Under the pieces are notes generated by a model. The model saw nothing but the letters and a program-made list of their open reading frames with translations. It had not been told where the DNA came from and made no database searches. The position numbers and the translations under genes are program-made. From an uncultured Bacteroidales bacterium (GTDB lineage: Bacteria > Bacteroidota > Bacteroidia > Bacteroidales > UBA932): a stretch of 64,000 bases of DNA. The stretch's first letter is position 1. Every line of letters starts with the position of its first letter. Location: NCBI GenBank assembly GCA_944323845.1, contig CALUUA010000002.1, positions 133,741 through 197,740 of the forward strand. Direction: 5' to 3'. Of the stretch, positions 29,331 through 37,578 are shown one piece after another.

Positions 29331-29883
29331 GGTGTTCTGTCCTGTAGTTTTCAATCCATTTGGCCAGCAGGGCTTTTGCCCGGTGATACTGCGATGCGGA
29401 AGAATTTTCCTTGATGCCGAGGATGCCGGCTATTTCCTTGTGGCTCATTTTCTCGAATACAAAGAGGTTGAATACCGCCCTGTACCCGTCAGGAAGCCGG
29501 CTTATCATTTCCTGTATCACCGATGCCGGAATGTCGTCCACATCCGGTCCGTCCTCCTCGTCCGGTATGTCCGGAAGATTGTCTGCGGATGTCAGGATAT
29601 CATTCCCCGCGGTTTTCTTCAGATATTTCAACGATTCATTGATGACGATCCTGCTCATCCATGCTTTCAGAGAACCTTCTCCACGGAACTGGAATCTTCC
29701 GATTGACGAGAATATCTTCAGAAAACAGTCGTGCAGTATGTCTTTCGCTGTGTCCCGGTCGGCGACGTACCGGCAGCAGAGGGCAAAAAGATAACCGGAA
29801 TAGAGACCATACAGCTCATTCATGGCGGTGCGGTCCCTATTCTTCAGCCTTTCGGCCAATTTCTTTTCTTCGGTCTTGCCCAT
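29323..29883 (-). CDS. ECF-type RNA polymerase sigma factor
   Basis: A 186-residue sigma-70 of the extracytoplasmic-function group. Region 2 covers AMNELYGLYSGYLFALCCRYV and DILHDCFLKIF; region 4 has LPDGYRAVFNLFVFEKMSHKEIAGILGI with the helix-turn-helix, then ENSSASQYHRAKALL. The ATG at 29883 shares one base with the stop of the NigD-like gene (TGATG), which implies coupled translation. An upstream in-frame start at 29916 would lie inside that gene and lacks support. Its activity is probably held by the next gene's product. Its target promoters are not known. Confidence 0.9.
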   Translation of the reverse strand: MGKTEEKKLAERLKNRDRTAMNELYGLYSGYLFALCCRYVADRDTAKDILHDCFLKIFSSIGRFQFRGEGSLKAWMSRIVINESLKYLKKTAGNDILTSADNLPDIPDEEDGPDVDDIPASVIQEMISRLPDGYRAVFNLFVFEKMSHKEIAGILGIKENSSASQYHRAKALLAKWIENYRTEHHD

Positions 29884-30620
29884 CAGGGTTGGGCCTGCCA
29901 GTCTTCTCTGGTGCAATAGTCGAATTGCGCAGTCTTCTCTCCGGAGAAGGAATCGAATTTCAGGGTGAGCTTGACGGTTTCACCTTTCGTGTCAGGCAGG
30001 TTTTTCAGGCTGAATGCCACGATGCCGTCTCCTTCATAGTATGTCCCGTCGCCGTAGGCGTTGTGCGTGAACCGTACTTCGTAAGGGTCTTCCTCATTGA
30101 GGCCCGTAACTAAATTCAGTTCATGCTTTATGCCTGAATTTCCCCATAGAGTGTAGAAATGCAGGGTCAGATAGCCGTCTTCGACATTTGTCATCCAGTC
30201 CGCGAAAATCTCCACAGGGTCATCTCCGTATTTCTGCTCTATGGATACGTTCTCTTCTTCTTCATAGGCGACTGCCGCCTTTGTCAGGATGCTGTCCATC
30301 CATTCGACCTTTACCGCCTTGGAATAGACATTCTTGTCCACGTCTTCAGGCATGTCGGTCTCCGTGAATTTCACGAAAGCCCGGACTTCCTTGCCCTTAT
30401 ACGGAAGGCGTGAGTTGTCTAAAGGCCAGAGCTTTTCCTTGTCGTTGAGCTGGAAATAGAAATAGTCCTCCCCGTCTCCGGTTACCGGCTTCACTGTCAC
30501 TATTGCCGAAGGCGTCAGTATCGAGTCGTAGTCGTGGCTGTCATTCAGGCATGACTGGAAAACCGGAATGGCGAGAGCGGCTGCTATCGCCATGAATGCT
30601 GTCTTGATTTTTGTTTTCAT
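29883..30620 (-). CDS. NigD-like lipoprotein
   Basis: A 245-residue lipoprotein (lipobox VFQSC, Cys about 24). It has the two-part NigD-like build: an N-terminal OB-like barrel (VTVKPVTGDGEDYFYFQLND to about 115) and a C-terminal beta-sandwich (YGDDPVEIFADWMTNVEDGYLTLHF, NLVTGLNEEDPYEVRFTHN). The family is widespread in Bacteroidales and its function is not established. Here it is the first gene of a three-gene unit with a sigma factor and an anti-sigma-like protein, which hints at an envelope-sensing input. That is inference. Confidence 0.82.
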   Translation of the reverse strand: MKTKIKTAFMAIAAALAIPVFQSCLNDSHDYDSILTPSAIVTVKPVTGDGEDYFYFQLNDKEKLWPLDNSRLPYKGKEVRAFVKFTETDMPEDVDKNVYSKAVKVEWMDSILTKAAVAYEEEENVSIEQKYGDDPVEIFADWMTNVEDGYLTLHFYTLWGNSGIKHELNLVTGLNEEDPYEVRFTHNAYGDGTYYEGDGIVAFSLKNLPDTKGETVKLTLKFDSFSGEKTAQFDYCTREDWQAQP

Positions 30621-30705
30621 ACTTGTTCTTTCTGAATTATATCCTGATTATAAATCCGGACATGAAGAATTCTTGCATCCATGGCCGTGCAATATGGCGT
30701 TTTTT

Positions 30706-31770
30706 TTACAGGCGGGCTGCGGCTTCCGCCACTTTTTCGGCCAGAAGAACGAAGGCTTCACCGTCCGGCCTTGAAGACAGCGCGGCCGGTTCCCCGTCAT
30801 CACCGGCTTCCCGGATGCCCTGTACGATAGGGATCTGCCCCAAAAGAGGTATTCCGTATTTTTCCGCCATCTTCGCGCCGCCGTCTTTCCCGAAGATATA
30901 GTATCTGTTTTCGGGAAGTTCCGCCGGCGTGAACCATGACATGTTTTCTATAAGGCCGAGTATCGGCTTGTTTATGCCGGAGTTCCGGAACATGTTCACG
31001 CCTTTTTCCACATCGGCCAGTGCCACGTCCTGAGGTGTGCTTACGATGACGGCTCCTGTCAGCGGAATGTCATGCACGAGGCTAATATGGATGTCACCGG
31101 TACCCGGCGGCATGTCTATCAGCAGGAAGTCCAGTTCTCCCCATCTGACCTGAAGTATCATCTGCTTGAGGGCGTTGCAGGCCATCGGTCCCCTCCATAT
31201 CAGAGCCTGTTCTGGCTTTGCGAAATAACCGATGGACATCCACTTTACGCCGTATTTTTCCAGCGGCATGATGATTTCCTTTTCCCCCTCCCTGTAGGCC
31301 TCCGGCATTTCGCCTTCCGTACCTGTCATTTTCGGTACGGATGGTCCGTAAACGTCAGCGTCAGCCAGTCCAGTCCTGTATCCGAGACGGGCGAGGGCTA
31401 CAGCCAGATTTACCGCTACGGTGGATTTGCCTACGCCGCCTTTCCCGGATGCCACGCCGATGATGTACTTGACATTGTCCAGTTCTTCCAGCCCGAGATC
31501 CAGTCCGACGGGCTTTTTCTTCGTGTCTTCCTTTATGACGGTCCGGACATCTATTTCCGTACCGGGCGTATGTCTGGTCAGTACGGCTCGTGTGCTTCCG
31601 ATAAGATACTCGGCCAGAGGGTCCCTGTGTTTTGGAAAGGCGAGGGTGACGGTCACCTTGTTTCCGTCAGCCTCCACCTTGTCTACCATGCCGAGTTCCA
31701 CTATATTCCTGTCGTTTTTGGCAGGATGCTGCACTTCGTACAGCAATTTCATTATTTCGTTTGTCTTCAT
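30706..31770 (-). CDS. mrp: Mrp/NBP35-type P-loop ATPase, iron-sulfur carrier family
   Basis: A 354-residue protein with an N-terminal MIP18/DUF59 domain (about 1-85) and a deviant Walker A, GVASGKGGVGKST (about 105-117), with the family's extra Lys. Also seen are DADVYGPSVPKM, the MPPGTGDIHISL switch region and VSTPQDVALADVEKG. The family carries Fe-S clusters to apoproteins. The CxxC pair found after the ENMS motif in many members is absent here: the text reads ENMSWFTPAELPENRYYIFG. So cluster binding by that motif is doubtful. It starts 5 bases after the S46 peptidase stop and is probably co-transcribed with it. Confidence 0.92.
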   Translation of the reverse strand: MKTNEIMKLLYEVQHPAKNDRNIVELGMVDKVEADGNKVTVTLAFPKHRDPLAEYLIGSTRAVLTRHTPGTEIDVRTVIKEDTKKKPVGLDLGLEELDNVKYIIGVASGKGGVGKSTVAVNLAVALARLGYRTGLADADVYGPSVPKMTGTEGEMPEAYREGEKEIIMPLEKYGVKWMSIGYFAKPEQALIWRGPMACNALKQMILQVRWGELDFLLIDMPPGTGDIHISLVHDIPLTGAVIVSTPQDVALADVEKGVNMFRNSGINKPILGLIENMSWFTPAELPENRYYIFGKDGGAKMAEKYGIPLLGQIPIVQGIREAGDDGEPAALSSRPDGEAFVLLAEKVAEAAARL

Positions 31771-31775
31771 GACTT

Positions 31776-33944
31776 TCAGCGGACTATGTCCATTTCATCC
31801 AGCAGCCATCCTGCACCTCCGAACTTGTCGATGATGAACAGGACATAGCGGATATCCACATTTATACACCTTTGGAGATCAGGTTCGAACATCACGTCGC
31901 TGCTCATGGATTCCCAGTTGCCGTCGAAAGCCAGTCCGATCAGATTGCCGTCGGCATCGAGGACAGGGCTGCCCGAATTGCCTCCCGTGATATCGTTGTT
32001 CGAAAGGAAGGCTACAGGCATCTTGCCGTCAGCCGCAGCATATCCGCCGAAATCCCCGGTGTTGTACAGTTCTTTCAGTCTGTCCGGTACGACAAATTCC
32101 CAGTTTTCCGGATCCTCTTTCTCCATGACGCCGTCCAATGTCGTATAGTACCTGTAGATGACTGCATCTTTCGGAGAATAGCCCTTGACTGTCCCGTAAG
32201 TGAGCCTCATGGTGAAATTGGCGTCCGGGTATGACGGTTCTCCCTTTTTCCACTCCAGAAGTCCTGCGGTATATGTCTTTCTGGCGTCAGCCAGCATTTT
32301 GTCGCTTTCCATCAGTCCCGGATATGTGGCGAGGATTATTTTGTTTACCTGTTCGGCCAGAGTATTCGCCGGATCGGATGAGATGGCTGGCCATCCCTTT
32401 TCCCTTATGGCTTTCTGAAGCTTTTCGGCGGAGGTGAAGACGCTTGCAGCGAACAGCGAGTCGGCATATCCTTCGATGTCCATATTCTGGAAATCGTCTG
32501 AAATCGCGTCCAGACCCTGGCTGGCAGGAGCATTCTGCCTGTAGAAATCCAGCATTGCGGCAGCAACCTTCCTGTCGGTTTCTGCAGAGTAGTCCTTGTA
32601 GAGAGGAAGCATTTCCGTCCATGCCGTCTCAAGCGCGGCCAGAGTGTCTTTCGCGGAGTCTTTGCCTAAGGTCGAACGGAAGAGCCCTGTCATCCTCGAT
32701 GCGAACTGCTGCAGTTCTATGCGGTAGATGGATTCTGTCGCGAGTGTGTATTGGATGTTTGGCTGCATTCCGTTTTCTATGCCTGCCTTGATGTTTTCCA
32801 GAGCATGTCCGTATTTTTCAGTCCTTGACTTTTTGTCCGCAGCCCATTCGGAGAAACTTTTTTCCTCCCGCTCGGCCCGTCCGATCACGTCCAGTTTGTC
32901 GAAGGCTATTTTCATACCCTGCCATTTCTTCCAGCCGTTTGATGACATGGCATATTTGCTTGCATACTTTATCCTGACAGCCGGATCGGCCAGCATGTCT
33001 TCCATCAGTACATTCTGCCTTACGGTTCTGGCCGCAATCCTGATGTCGTTCAGCCTCAGCTGCTGCTCCAGCTCCGGAGAGGTCTGGAAGCGGGTAGTCC
33101 GTCCAGGATATCCCATAATCATGGTATAGTCGCCTTCATTCACTCCTTTCAGGGAGATTTTAAGGTGCTTTTTCGGAGAATACGGCACATTGTCGGGAGA
33201 ATATGAGGCAGGATTGTTGTCCTTGCCGGCATATACCCTGAATACGGAGAAGTCGCCGGTGTGCCGCGGCCATACCCAGTTGTCCGTATCGGCTCCGAAT
33301 TTGCCGATGGATGAAGGCGGAGCCCCGACGAATCTGATATCCGAAAATTCCTTGTAGACGATCAGATACCAGACATTGTTGTCGTAGAACGGTATCACTG
33401 ATGCCGTGCAATGCGGATTGTCCTTTATGGCTTCGGCTGTAAGTGCGTTCATGGCATCGCTGACTGCCGCATAGACCAGATCGTCTGCGTTCGCACTGTC
33501 CCGGTATTCTTTTCTTGCTTTCTTTTCCGCCTTGAGTATGTCCCCGGTCACATCCCTTATGCTTTCCATGAACGTCACCGTCAGCCCTTCGACAGGCAGT
33601 TCTTCGCTACGGTTCATGGCCCAGTAGCCGTCGGTAAGGTAATCGTGTTCTACCGTGCTGAGCTGCTGGATGCTGGCATAGCCGCAGTGGTGGTTCGTCA
33701 GCAGAAGGCCTTCATCGGAGACAATCTCGCCTGTGCATCCGCCTCCGAACTGCACGATGGCATCTTTCAGGGATGAATGGTTGATGCTGTAAATCTGCTC
33801 GGCCGTGAGCCTGCACCCGAGTTCCTGCATCGTGCTCTCGTTCATCTTCTGCAACAGCGGAAGCATCCACATCCCTTCGTCCGCCCTTGCCCCTGCTGTC
33901 AGGACCGTAACGGCGGCAATCATACAGATAAATTTCTTCATCAT
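31776..33944 (-). CDS. S46-family dipeptidyl-peptidase, DPP7-like
   Basis: A 722-residue secreted serine peptidase; I take the ATG at 33944 (MMKKFICMIAAVTVLTAGARA, a signal peptide) over an in-frame TTG at 33971, since a -7-like box overlaps that TTG. Catalytic landmarks: His in NHHCGYASIQ, Asp in the FGADTDNWVWPRHTGDFSVFR region and Ser in GGNSGSPVLD. In the S1 segment it has FDGNWES. As I recall, Gly here is the DPP7 form (hydrophobic P1), whereas Arg marks the Asp/Glu-specific DPP11. The role is periplasmic release of dipeptides from oligopeptides for uptake. Confidence 0.93.
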   Translation of the reverse strand: MMKKFICMIAAVTVLTAGARADEGMWMLPLLQKMNESTMQELGCRLTAEQIYSINHSSLKDAIVQFGGGCTGEIVSDEGLLLTNHHCGYASIQQLSTVEHDYLTDGYWAMNRSEELPVEGLTVTFMESIRDVTGDILKAEKKARKEYRDSANADDLVYAAVSDAMNALTAEAIKDNPHCTASVIPFYDNNVWYLIVYKEFSDIRFVGAPPSSIGKFGADTDNWVWPRHTGDFSVFRVYAGKDNNPASYSPDNVPYSPKKHLKISLKGVNEGDYTMIMGYPGRTTRFQTSPELEQQLRLNDIRIAARTVRQNVLMEDMLADPAVRIKYASKYAMSSNGWKKWQGMKIAFDKLDVIGRAEREEKSFSEWAADKKSRTEKYGHALENIKAGIENGMQPNIQYTLATESIYRIELQQFASRMTGLFRSTLGKDSAKDTLAALETAWTEMLPLYKDYSAETDRKVAAAMLDFYRQNAPASQGLDAISDDFQNMDIEGYADSLFAASVFTSAEKLQKAIREKGWPAISSDPANTLAEQVNKIILATYPGLMESDKMLADARKTYTAGLLEWKKGEPSYPDANFTMRLTYGTVKGYSPKDAVIYRYYTTLDGVMEKEDPENWEFVVPDRLKELYNTGDFGGYAAADGKMPVAFLSNNDITGGNSGSPVLDADGNLIGLAFDGNWESMSSDVMFEPDLQRCINVDIRYVLFIIDKFGGAGWLLDEMDIVR

Positions 33945-33968
33945 GAAACTGTCTTTACAAAAATTTTT

Positions 33969-33976
33969 CAAATATA
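33969..33976 (-). promoter_or_regulatory. Candidate -7 element for the S46 peptidase gene
   Basis: On the minus strand TATATTTG lies 25 bases before the ATG at 33944. A TTTG is present upstream but with only about 15 bases between, shorter than usual, so support is partial. Confidence 0.4.
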
Positions 33977-34046
33977 CGCAGAAACCGAGAGCAAAGGAAA
34001 TTTATTTACTTTGCCGAGGTGCTACAGTATATGTGGCGCGCCAGCG

Positions 34047-34742
34047 TCAAATAACGGGGAACAACGTCGGCTCCAGCTCCTTCAGATGGAAACTCTTTCT
34101 GTGGTATGGCGAAAGCCCGTACTTTCTGATGGCCTCTACATGCTCTCTGGTAGGATACCCCATGTTCCGCTCCCACCCGTACTGCGGATATTCCGCAGCG
34201 ATTTTCCTCATATATTCGTCCCTGTAAGTCTTGGCCAGCACGGATGCTGCCGCAATGGAAGAAAACGTAGCGTCGCCTTTTATCACGCATGTGAACGGAA
34301 TGCTGTCATATTCCTCGCAGACATCCGTGGCTTTCCGGCCGTCATCCGGCCCGGCTCCGGCGGCTATGGCCGCAATGTACGAGAACGGACGGAACCTGTT
34401 TCCGTCTATCAGCAAATGTTCCGGTCTGACTTTCAGAGACATGACTGCCCGCTGCATGGCGGCGATGGATGCATTCAGAATGTTCATCGTATCTATTTCA
34501 TCTGCACTTGCCTCCCGGACAGAAAATGATATGGCTTCTTTTTCGATTACAGGCCGGAGCTTTTCCCTGTCTCCTGCCGACATCTTTTTCGAGTCGTCCA
34601 GGAGCGGATGGCGGAAATCGGGCGGGAGAATCACTGCCGCAGCGAATACCGGTCCTGCAAGCGGACCTCTGCCAGCCTCGTCGCAGCCTGCCTCCACGAC
34701 CCCGTCATTCATGAACGGGCGCAGTTCCGAATGTGTTTTCAT
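34047..34742 (-). CDS. rnhB: Ribonuclease HII
   Basis: A 231-residue enzyme that cuts RNA in RNA-DNA hybrids and at single ribonucleotides in DNA. The N-terminal motif EAGCDEAGRGPLAGPV holds the first catalytic Asp-Glu pair, LLIDGNRF the next Asp, and KGDATFSSIAAASVLAKTYRD the last metal-binding region. It is slightly longer than E. coli RnhB because of a segment around AAIAAGAGPDDGRKATDVCEEY. A full promoter is visible just upstream. Confidence 0.96.
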   Translation of the reverse strand: MKTHSELRPFMNDGVVEAGCDEAGRGPLAGPVFAAAVILPPDFRHPLLDDSKKMSAGDREKLRPVIEKEAISFSVREASADEIDTMNILNASIAAMQRAVMSLKVRPEHLLIDGNRFRPFSYIAAIAAGAGPDDGRKATDVCEEYDSIPFTCVIKGDATFSSIAAASVLAKTYRDEYMRKIAAEYPQYGWERNMGYPTREHVEAIRKYGLSPYHRKSFHLKELEPTLFPVI

Positions 34743-34763
34743 GTCTGAATCGTTAAAGTCCGT

Positions 34764-34795
34764 GCAAATATAAAATCATCGGCCGATTTTCCAAA
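34764..34795 (-). promoter_or_regulatory. Promoter of rnhB
   Basis: On the minus strand TTTG (34792-34795), 19 bases, then TATATTTGC (34764-34772): a complete Bacteroidetes -33/-7 promoter. The start codon is 22 bases further on, so the leader is very short. Confidence 0.72.
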
Positions 34796-34882
34796 ACATG
34801 CCTGTGCCGGCATTATCATTGATGAGCACTCCCCTCATTCCGCGAATGACGGGATGCATATGGTGTTGAGATGAAAGAAATT

Positions 34883-34989
34883 ATTGTCAAAGGCAAGAAA
34901 ATATTATCATAAAAAGCAAAAATCATAAAAAAGAGAAAAAGATTCTTCAGAAAATGATAAAAAGGCAAGCAACACTTGCTTTTGACAAT
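34883..34989. repeat. Nested inverted-repeat element, unknown
   Basis: ATTGTCAAAGGCAAG (34883-34897) is matched in reverse complement by CTTGCTTTTGACAAT (34975-34989) with one G-T difference. Inside it TTATCAT (34904-34910) is matched by ATGATAA (34954-34960). The right arm can also form a local hairpin (AAAGGCAAG, loop CAACA, CTTGCTTTT), which on the minus strand is followed by CCTTTTT as in a terminator. It could be a small mobile relic, a structured RNA or a DNA cruciform site. Confidence 0.55.
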
Positions 34990-35062
34990 CCAATATTTGA
35001 GATTTGTGCTGTTCAGTGCCAGTCCTGATTGTTGATGGTATAATGTAGTTTCGGTTATAGTC

Positions 35063-35272
35063 ATGGAAAATTTCAAGGAAGAATTCGAACTGTTCGGGAA
35101 ATTGCTCGAAGAGCAGGAAGTTTATCTGGATCCCGCCTGTACTTTCGGGACCATATGCGACAGGATGGGTGTGCCGGAAGACAAGTTCGGCGAGTATGTG
35201 TTTGCCAATGTGGGGCTGACCGGCGATCAGGTGCTGGAGGTCTACAGAAAAACAGGTCCCTCCGGAGAGTGA
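35063..35272 (+). CDS. Small 69-residue protein, unknown
   Basis: The ATG at 35063 opens a 69-codon frame, highly acidic (MENFKEEFELFGKLLEEQEVYLDP). The second half (TICDRMGVPEDKFGEYVFANVGLTGDQVLEVYRK) reads like a short helix-turn-helix in which a DxA/CDRMG helix is followed by a second helix. I recall similar short proteins and N-terminal segments of AraC-type regulators in Bacteroidales, so a DNA-binding or protein-docking role is possible. It has the codon use of neighbouring genes and lies 138 bases before the EF-G paralogue. No catalytic residues are evident. Confidence 0.65.
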   Translation: MENFKEEFELFGKLLEEQEVYLDPACTFGTICDRMGVPEDKFGEYVFANVGLTGDQVLEVYRKTGPSGE

Positions 35273-35304
35273 GCGGAAAAGCGGAAACCGGCGGAAATTC
35301 CGCT

Positions 35305-35337
35305 ATTGTTTTTGCAGTATGATTTTATTAAATTTGC
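35305..35337 (+). promoter_or_regulatory. Promoter of the EF-G paralogue gene
   Basis: TAAATTTGC (35329-35337) is a full -7 match; ATTG (35305-35308) stands 20 bases upstream as a weak -33. Transcription would start near 35344, leaving a leader of about 65 bases. A short GCGGA/TCCGC hairpin (35291-35303) followed by T-rich DNA just before it may end the 69-residue gene's transcript. As I recall, the Bacteroides thetaiotaomicron fusA2 promoter is driven by the regulator Cur; no site for it can be named here. Confidence 0.5.
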
Positions 35338-35410
35338 AAGGATGACCCTTGCTGAAAATCATGGTGTTTTTTTGTACGGTCAGAAGTTACACTAATTAAT
35401 AACAATAAAA

Positions 35411-37564
35411 ATGAAATTTTATTCAACTAAAGACATCCGTAATGTGGTGCTGATCGGAAGCGCAAGATCAGGTAAAACCACATTATCTGAAGCCATGCTT
35501 TACGAAGGTAAAGTCATCGACAGAAGAGGTACAGTGGAAGGGAAGAATACCGTTTCCGACAATTCCGAGATAGAGCAGATAAACCAGAGGTCGATATTCG
35601 CCACGCCGTTGTATGCGGAGTTCATGGACACCAAGTTCAATATCATAGATGCTCCGGGAGCCGATGACTTTTCCGGCGGCGCAGTATCTGCGTTCAAGGT
35701 ATGCGAGACGGCCATTCTGGTCATCAATGCACAGCAGGGAGTGGAAGTAGGGACGGAGATATTCGCAAGATATGCGGAAAAGTACGGAGTGCCGATGATC
35801 GTGGCCGTGAACCAGCTTGACGGCGAGAAGGCTTCATGGGAAAATACGCTTGATTCCATGACCGAGGCATTCGGGAAAAAACCGGTGCTGATACAGTATC
35901 CCGTGAATCCGGGTCCGGGATTCGACGGCTTCATCGACGTACTGAAGATGAAGTATTATCATTTCAAGGACGAAAACGGTACCAGAGAGGATCTGGAAAT
36001 CCCCGCTGAATATAAGGAAGAGGCTGAAGAGTTGAGGGCTGCCCTTATCGAAAGGGCCGCTGAATATGACGACACCCTGATGGAGAAATTCTTCGATGCA
36101 GGAGTGCTCACTGAAGATGAAATCAGAAAAGGCATAGGTATCGGATGCAAGGCAGGTGACGTGTTGCCTGTTTTCTGCCTTTCCGCGAAGAAGGATATCG
36201 GAGTGAAACGCCTGATGGAGTTCACTATAAAGGTGGCTTCCTCTCCTGCCGAGAGAAAGGCCATGACCAAGTCCGGGACGGAAATCGAGTGCAAGCAGGA
36301 TGCTCCTACTACGCTTTTCATATATAAGACAGCCATCGAGCCGCATCTGGGCGAAGTGGCATATTTCAAGGTGATGTCCGGAGAGCTGACGGAAGGTCAG
36401 GATCTGGAGAACCCGGAGACAGGGGACAAGGAAAGGATCACCACTATCTATGCCGTAGCCGGAAAGAAGAAGGAAAGGGTTACCGACATGTTTGCCGGAG
36501 ACATAGGATGTACGGTCAAGCTCCGTGCTGCCAAGACCAATGTCACACTTTCGCAGCCGGGCACTGACATCGCATACGAACATATCAATTTCCCTCAGTC
36601 CAAGTTCCGTACAGCCGTAAAGGCCAAGGAACAGAAGGACGAGGAGAAGATGAGCGATGCCCTGAACAAGATTTCGGCCGAGGATCCTACTATTATAGTC
36701 GAATATTCGAAAGAATTGAAGCAGACTATCCTGAGCGGTCAGGGAGAGCAGCATATCAATATCGTGAAATGGCGGCTCCAGAATGAAAACAAGATAGACA
36801 TAGAGCTTTTCGCGCCTAAAATTTCCTATCGTGAAACCATCACGAAGGTGGCGGCGGCCAGCTACAGGCACAAGAAACAGTCGGGCGGCGCCGGCCAGTT
36901 CGGCGAGGTGCATCTTCTGATATGCCCTTATGTGGAAGGCGTGGAAGGAACGAACAAGTTCAAGATCGAAGGCAAGGAAACTGTCCTCAATATCAAGGGC
37001 AAGGAAACATATGACCTCGACTGGGGCGGAAAACTGGAGTTCTACAACTGTATCGTAGGAGGCGCCATTGATGCCCGCTTCATGCCGGCCATCCTGAAAG
37101 GTATCATGGACAAGATGAATGAAGGACCTCTGACAGGTTCTCTGGCCAGGGATATCAGGGTCTATGTCTATGACGGCAAGATGCATCCGGTGGATTCGAA
37201 TGAAATATCTTTCGTATTGGCTGCCAGAAACGCATTCAAGGAGGCTTTCCGCAATGCAGGACCGAAGATCATGGAGCCTATATACAATGTCGAGGTCATG
37301 ACTCCGAGTGCCTATATGGGTGCTTGCATGTCTGATCTGCAGAACCGCAGGGCCCTGATAGAAGGCATGGGGAATGACAAAGGGTTCGATATCATCAAGG
37401 CCCGCGTCCCTCTTGCAGAACTCTACAAATATTCCACCACATTGAGTTCGCTGACTTCAGGCAGCGCTACCTTTACCATGGAATTTGCCGACTACCAGCC
37501 TGTTCCGGGCGATGTCCAGGAAAAACTCCTGAAGGCATACATGGAGCAGGAGAAGGAGGAATAG
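35411..37564 (+). CDS. fusA2: EF-G2-type elongation factor with degenerate G domain
   Basis: A 717-residue protein with the full five-domain EF-G layout. The P-loop is GSARSGKTT (16-24), intact in GxxxxGKT. Yet switch I reads QRSIFAT where EF-G has RGITIxS, so the Mg2+-binding Thr is Phe. Switch II is DAPGADDF (80-87) where EF-G has DTPGHVDF, so the catalytic His is Ala84. The base-recognition NKxD is NQLD (134-137). Domain IV and the C-terminal domains are well kept (QSGGAGQFGEVHLLICP, EPIYNVEVMTP). It closely fits the EF-G2 of Bacteroides, reported to support translocation without GTP hydrolysis and to matter under carbon limitation. It is a paralogue, not the main fusA. Confidence 0.93.
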   Translation: MKFYSTKDIRNVVLIGSARSGKTTLSEAMLYEGKVIDRRGTVEGKNTVSDNSEIEQINQRSIFATPLYAEFMDTKFNIIDAPGADDFSGGAVSAFKVCETAILVINAQQGVEVGTEIFARYAEKYGVPMIVAVNQLDGEKASWENTLDSMTEAFGKKPVLIQYPVNPGPGFDGFIDVLKMKYYHFKDENGTREDLEIPAEYKEEAEELRAALIERAAEYDDTLMEKFFDAGVLTEDEIRKGIGIGCKAGDVLPVFCLSAKKDIGVKRLMEFTIKVASSPAERKAMTKSGTEIECKQDAPTTLFIYKTAIEPHLGEVAYFKVMSGELTEGQDLENPETGDKERITTIYAVAGKKKERVTDMFAGDIGCTVKLRAAKTNVTLSQPGTDIAYEHINFPQSKFRTAVKAKEQKDEEKMSDALNKISAEDPTIIVEYSKELKQTILSGQGEQHINIVKWRLQNENKIDIELFAPKISYRETITKVAAASYRHKKQSGGAGQFGEVHLLICPYVEGVEGTNKFKIEGKETVLNIKGKETYDLDWGGKLEFYNCIVGGAIDARFMPAILKGIMDKMNEGPLTGSLARDIRVYVYDGKMHPVDSNEISFVLAARNAFKEAFRNAGPKIMEPIYNVEVMTPSAYMGACMSDLQNRRALIEGMGNDKGFDIIKARVPLAELYKYSTTLSSLTSGSATFTMEFADYQPVPGDVQEKLLKAYMEQEKEE

Positions 37565-37578
37565 GGAATCCCTTTCCG

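Larger units (their letters stand above)
34743..35062. other. 320-base intergenic region, A+T-rich in its middle
   Basis: This gap holds the rnhB promoter at its left and no convincing gene. From about 34870 to 35000 it is very A-rich, unlike the surrounding coding DNA, and carries a nested inverted repeat (34883-34989, separate entry). An 86-codon reading frame on the minus strand (34816-35076) shows no family features and overlaps the next gene, so I do not call it. Confidence 0.7.

Noticed and set aside
33945..33971. TTG start for the S46 peptidase
   Set aside because: It overlaps a -7-like promoter box and would put nine residues before a normal signal peptide.
34816..35076. 86-codon minus-strand frame in the rnhB/EF-G intergenic region
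   Set aside because: It lies in A+T-rich repeat DNA, overlaps the start of the 69-residue gene and has no family features; its hydrophobic stretch comes from the A-rich tract.
35834..37186. 450-codon minus-strand frame inside the EF-G paralogue gene
   Set aside because: Antisense shadow of a well-supported gene.
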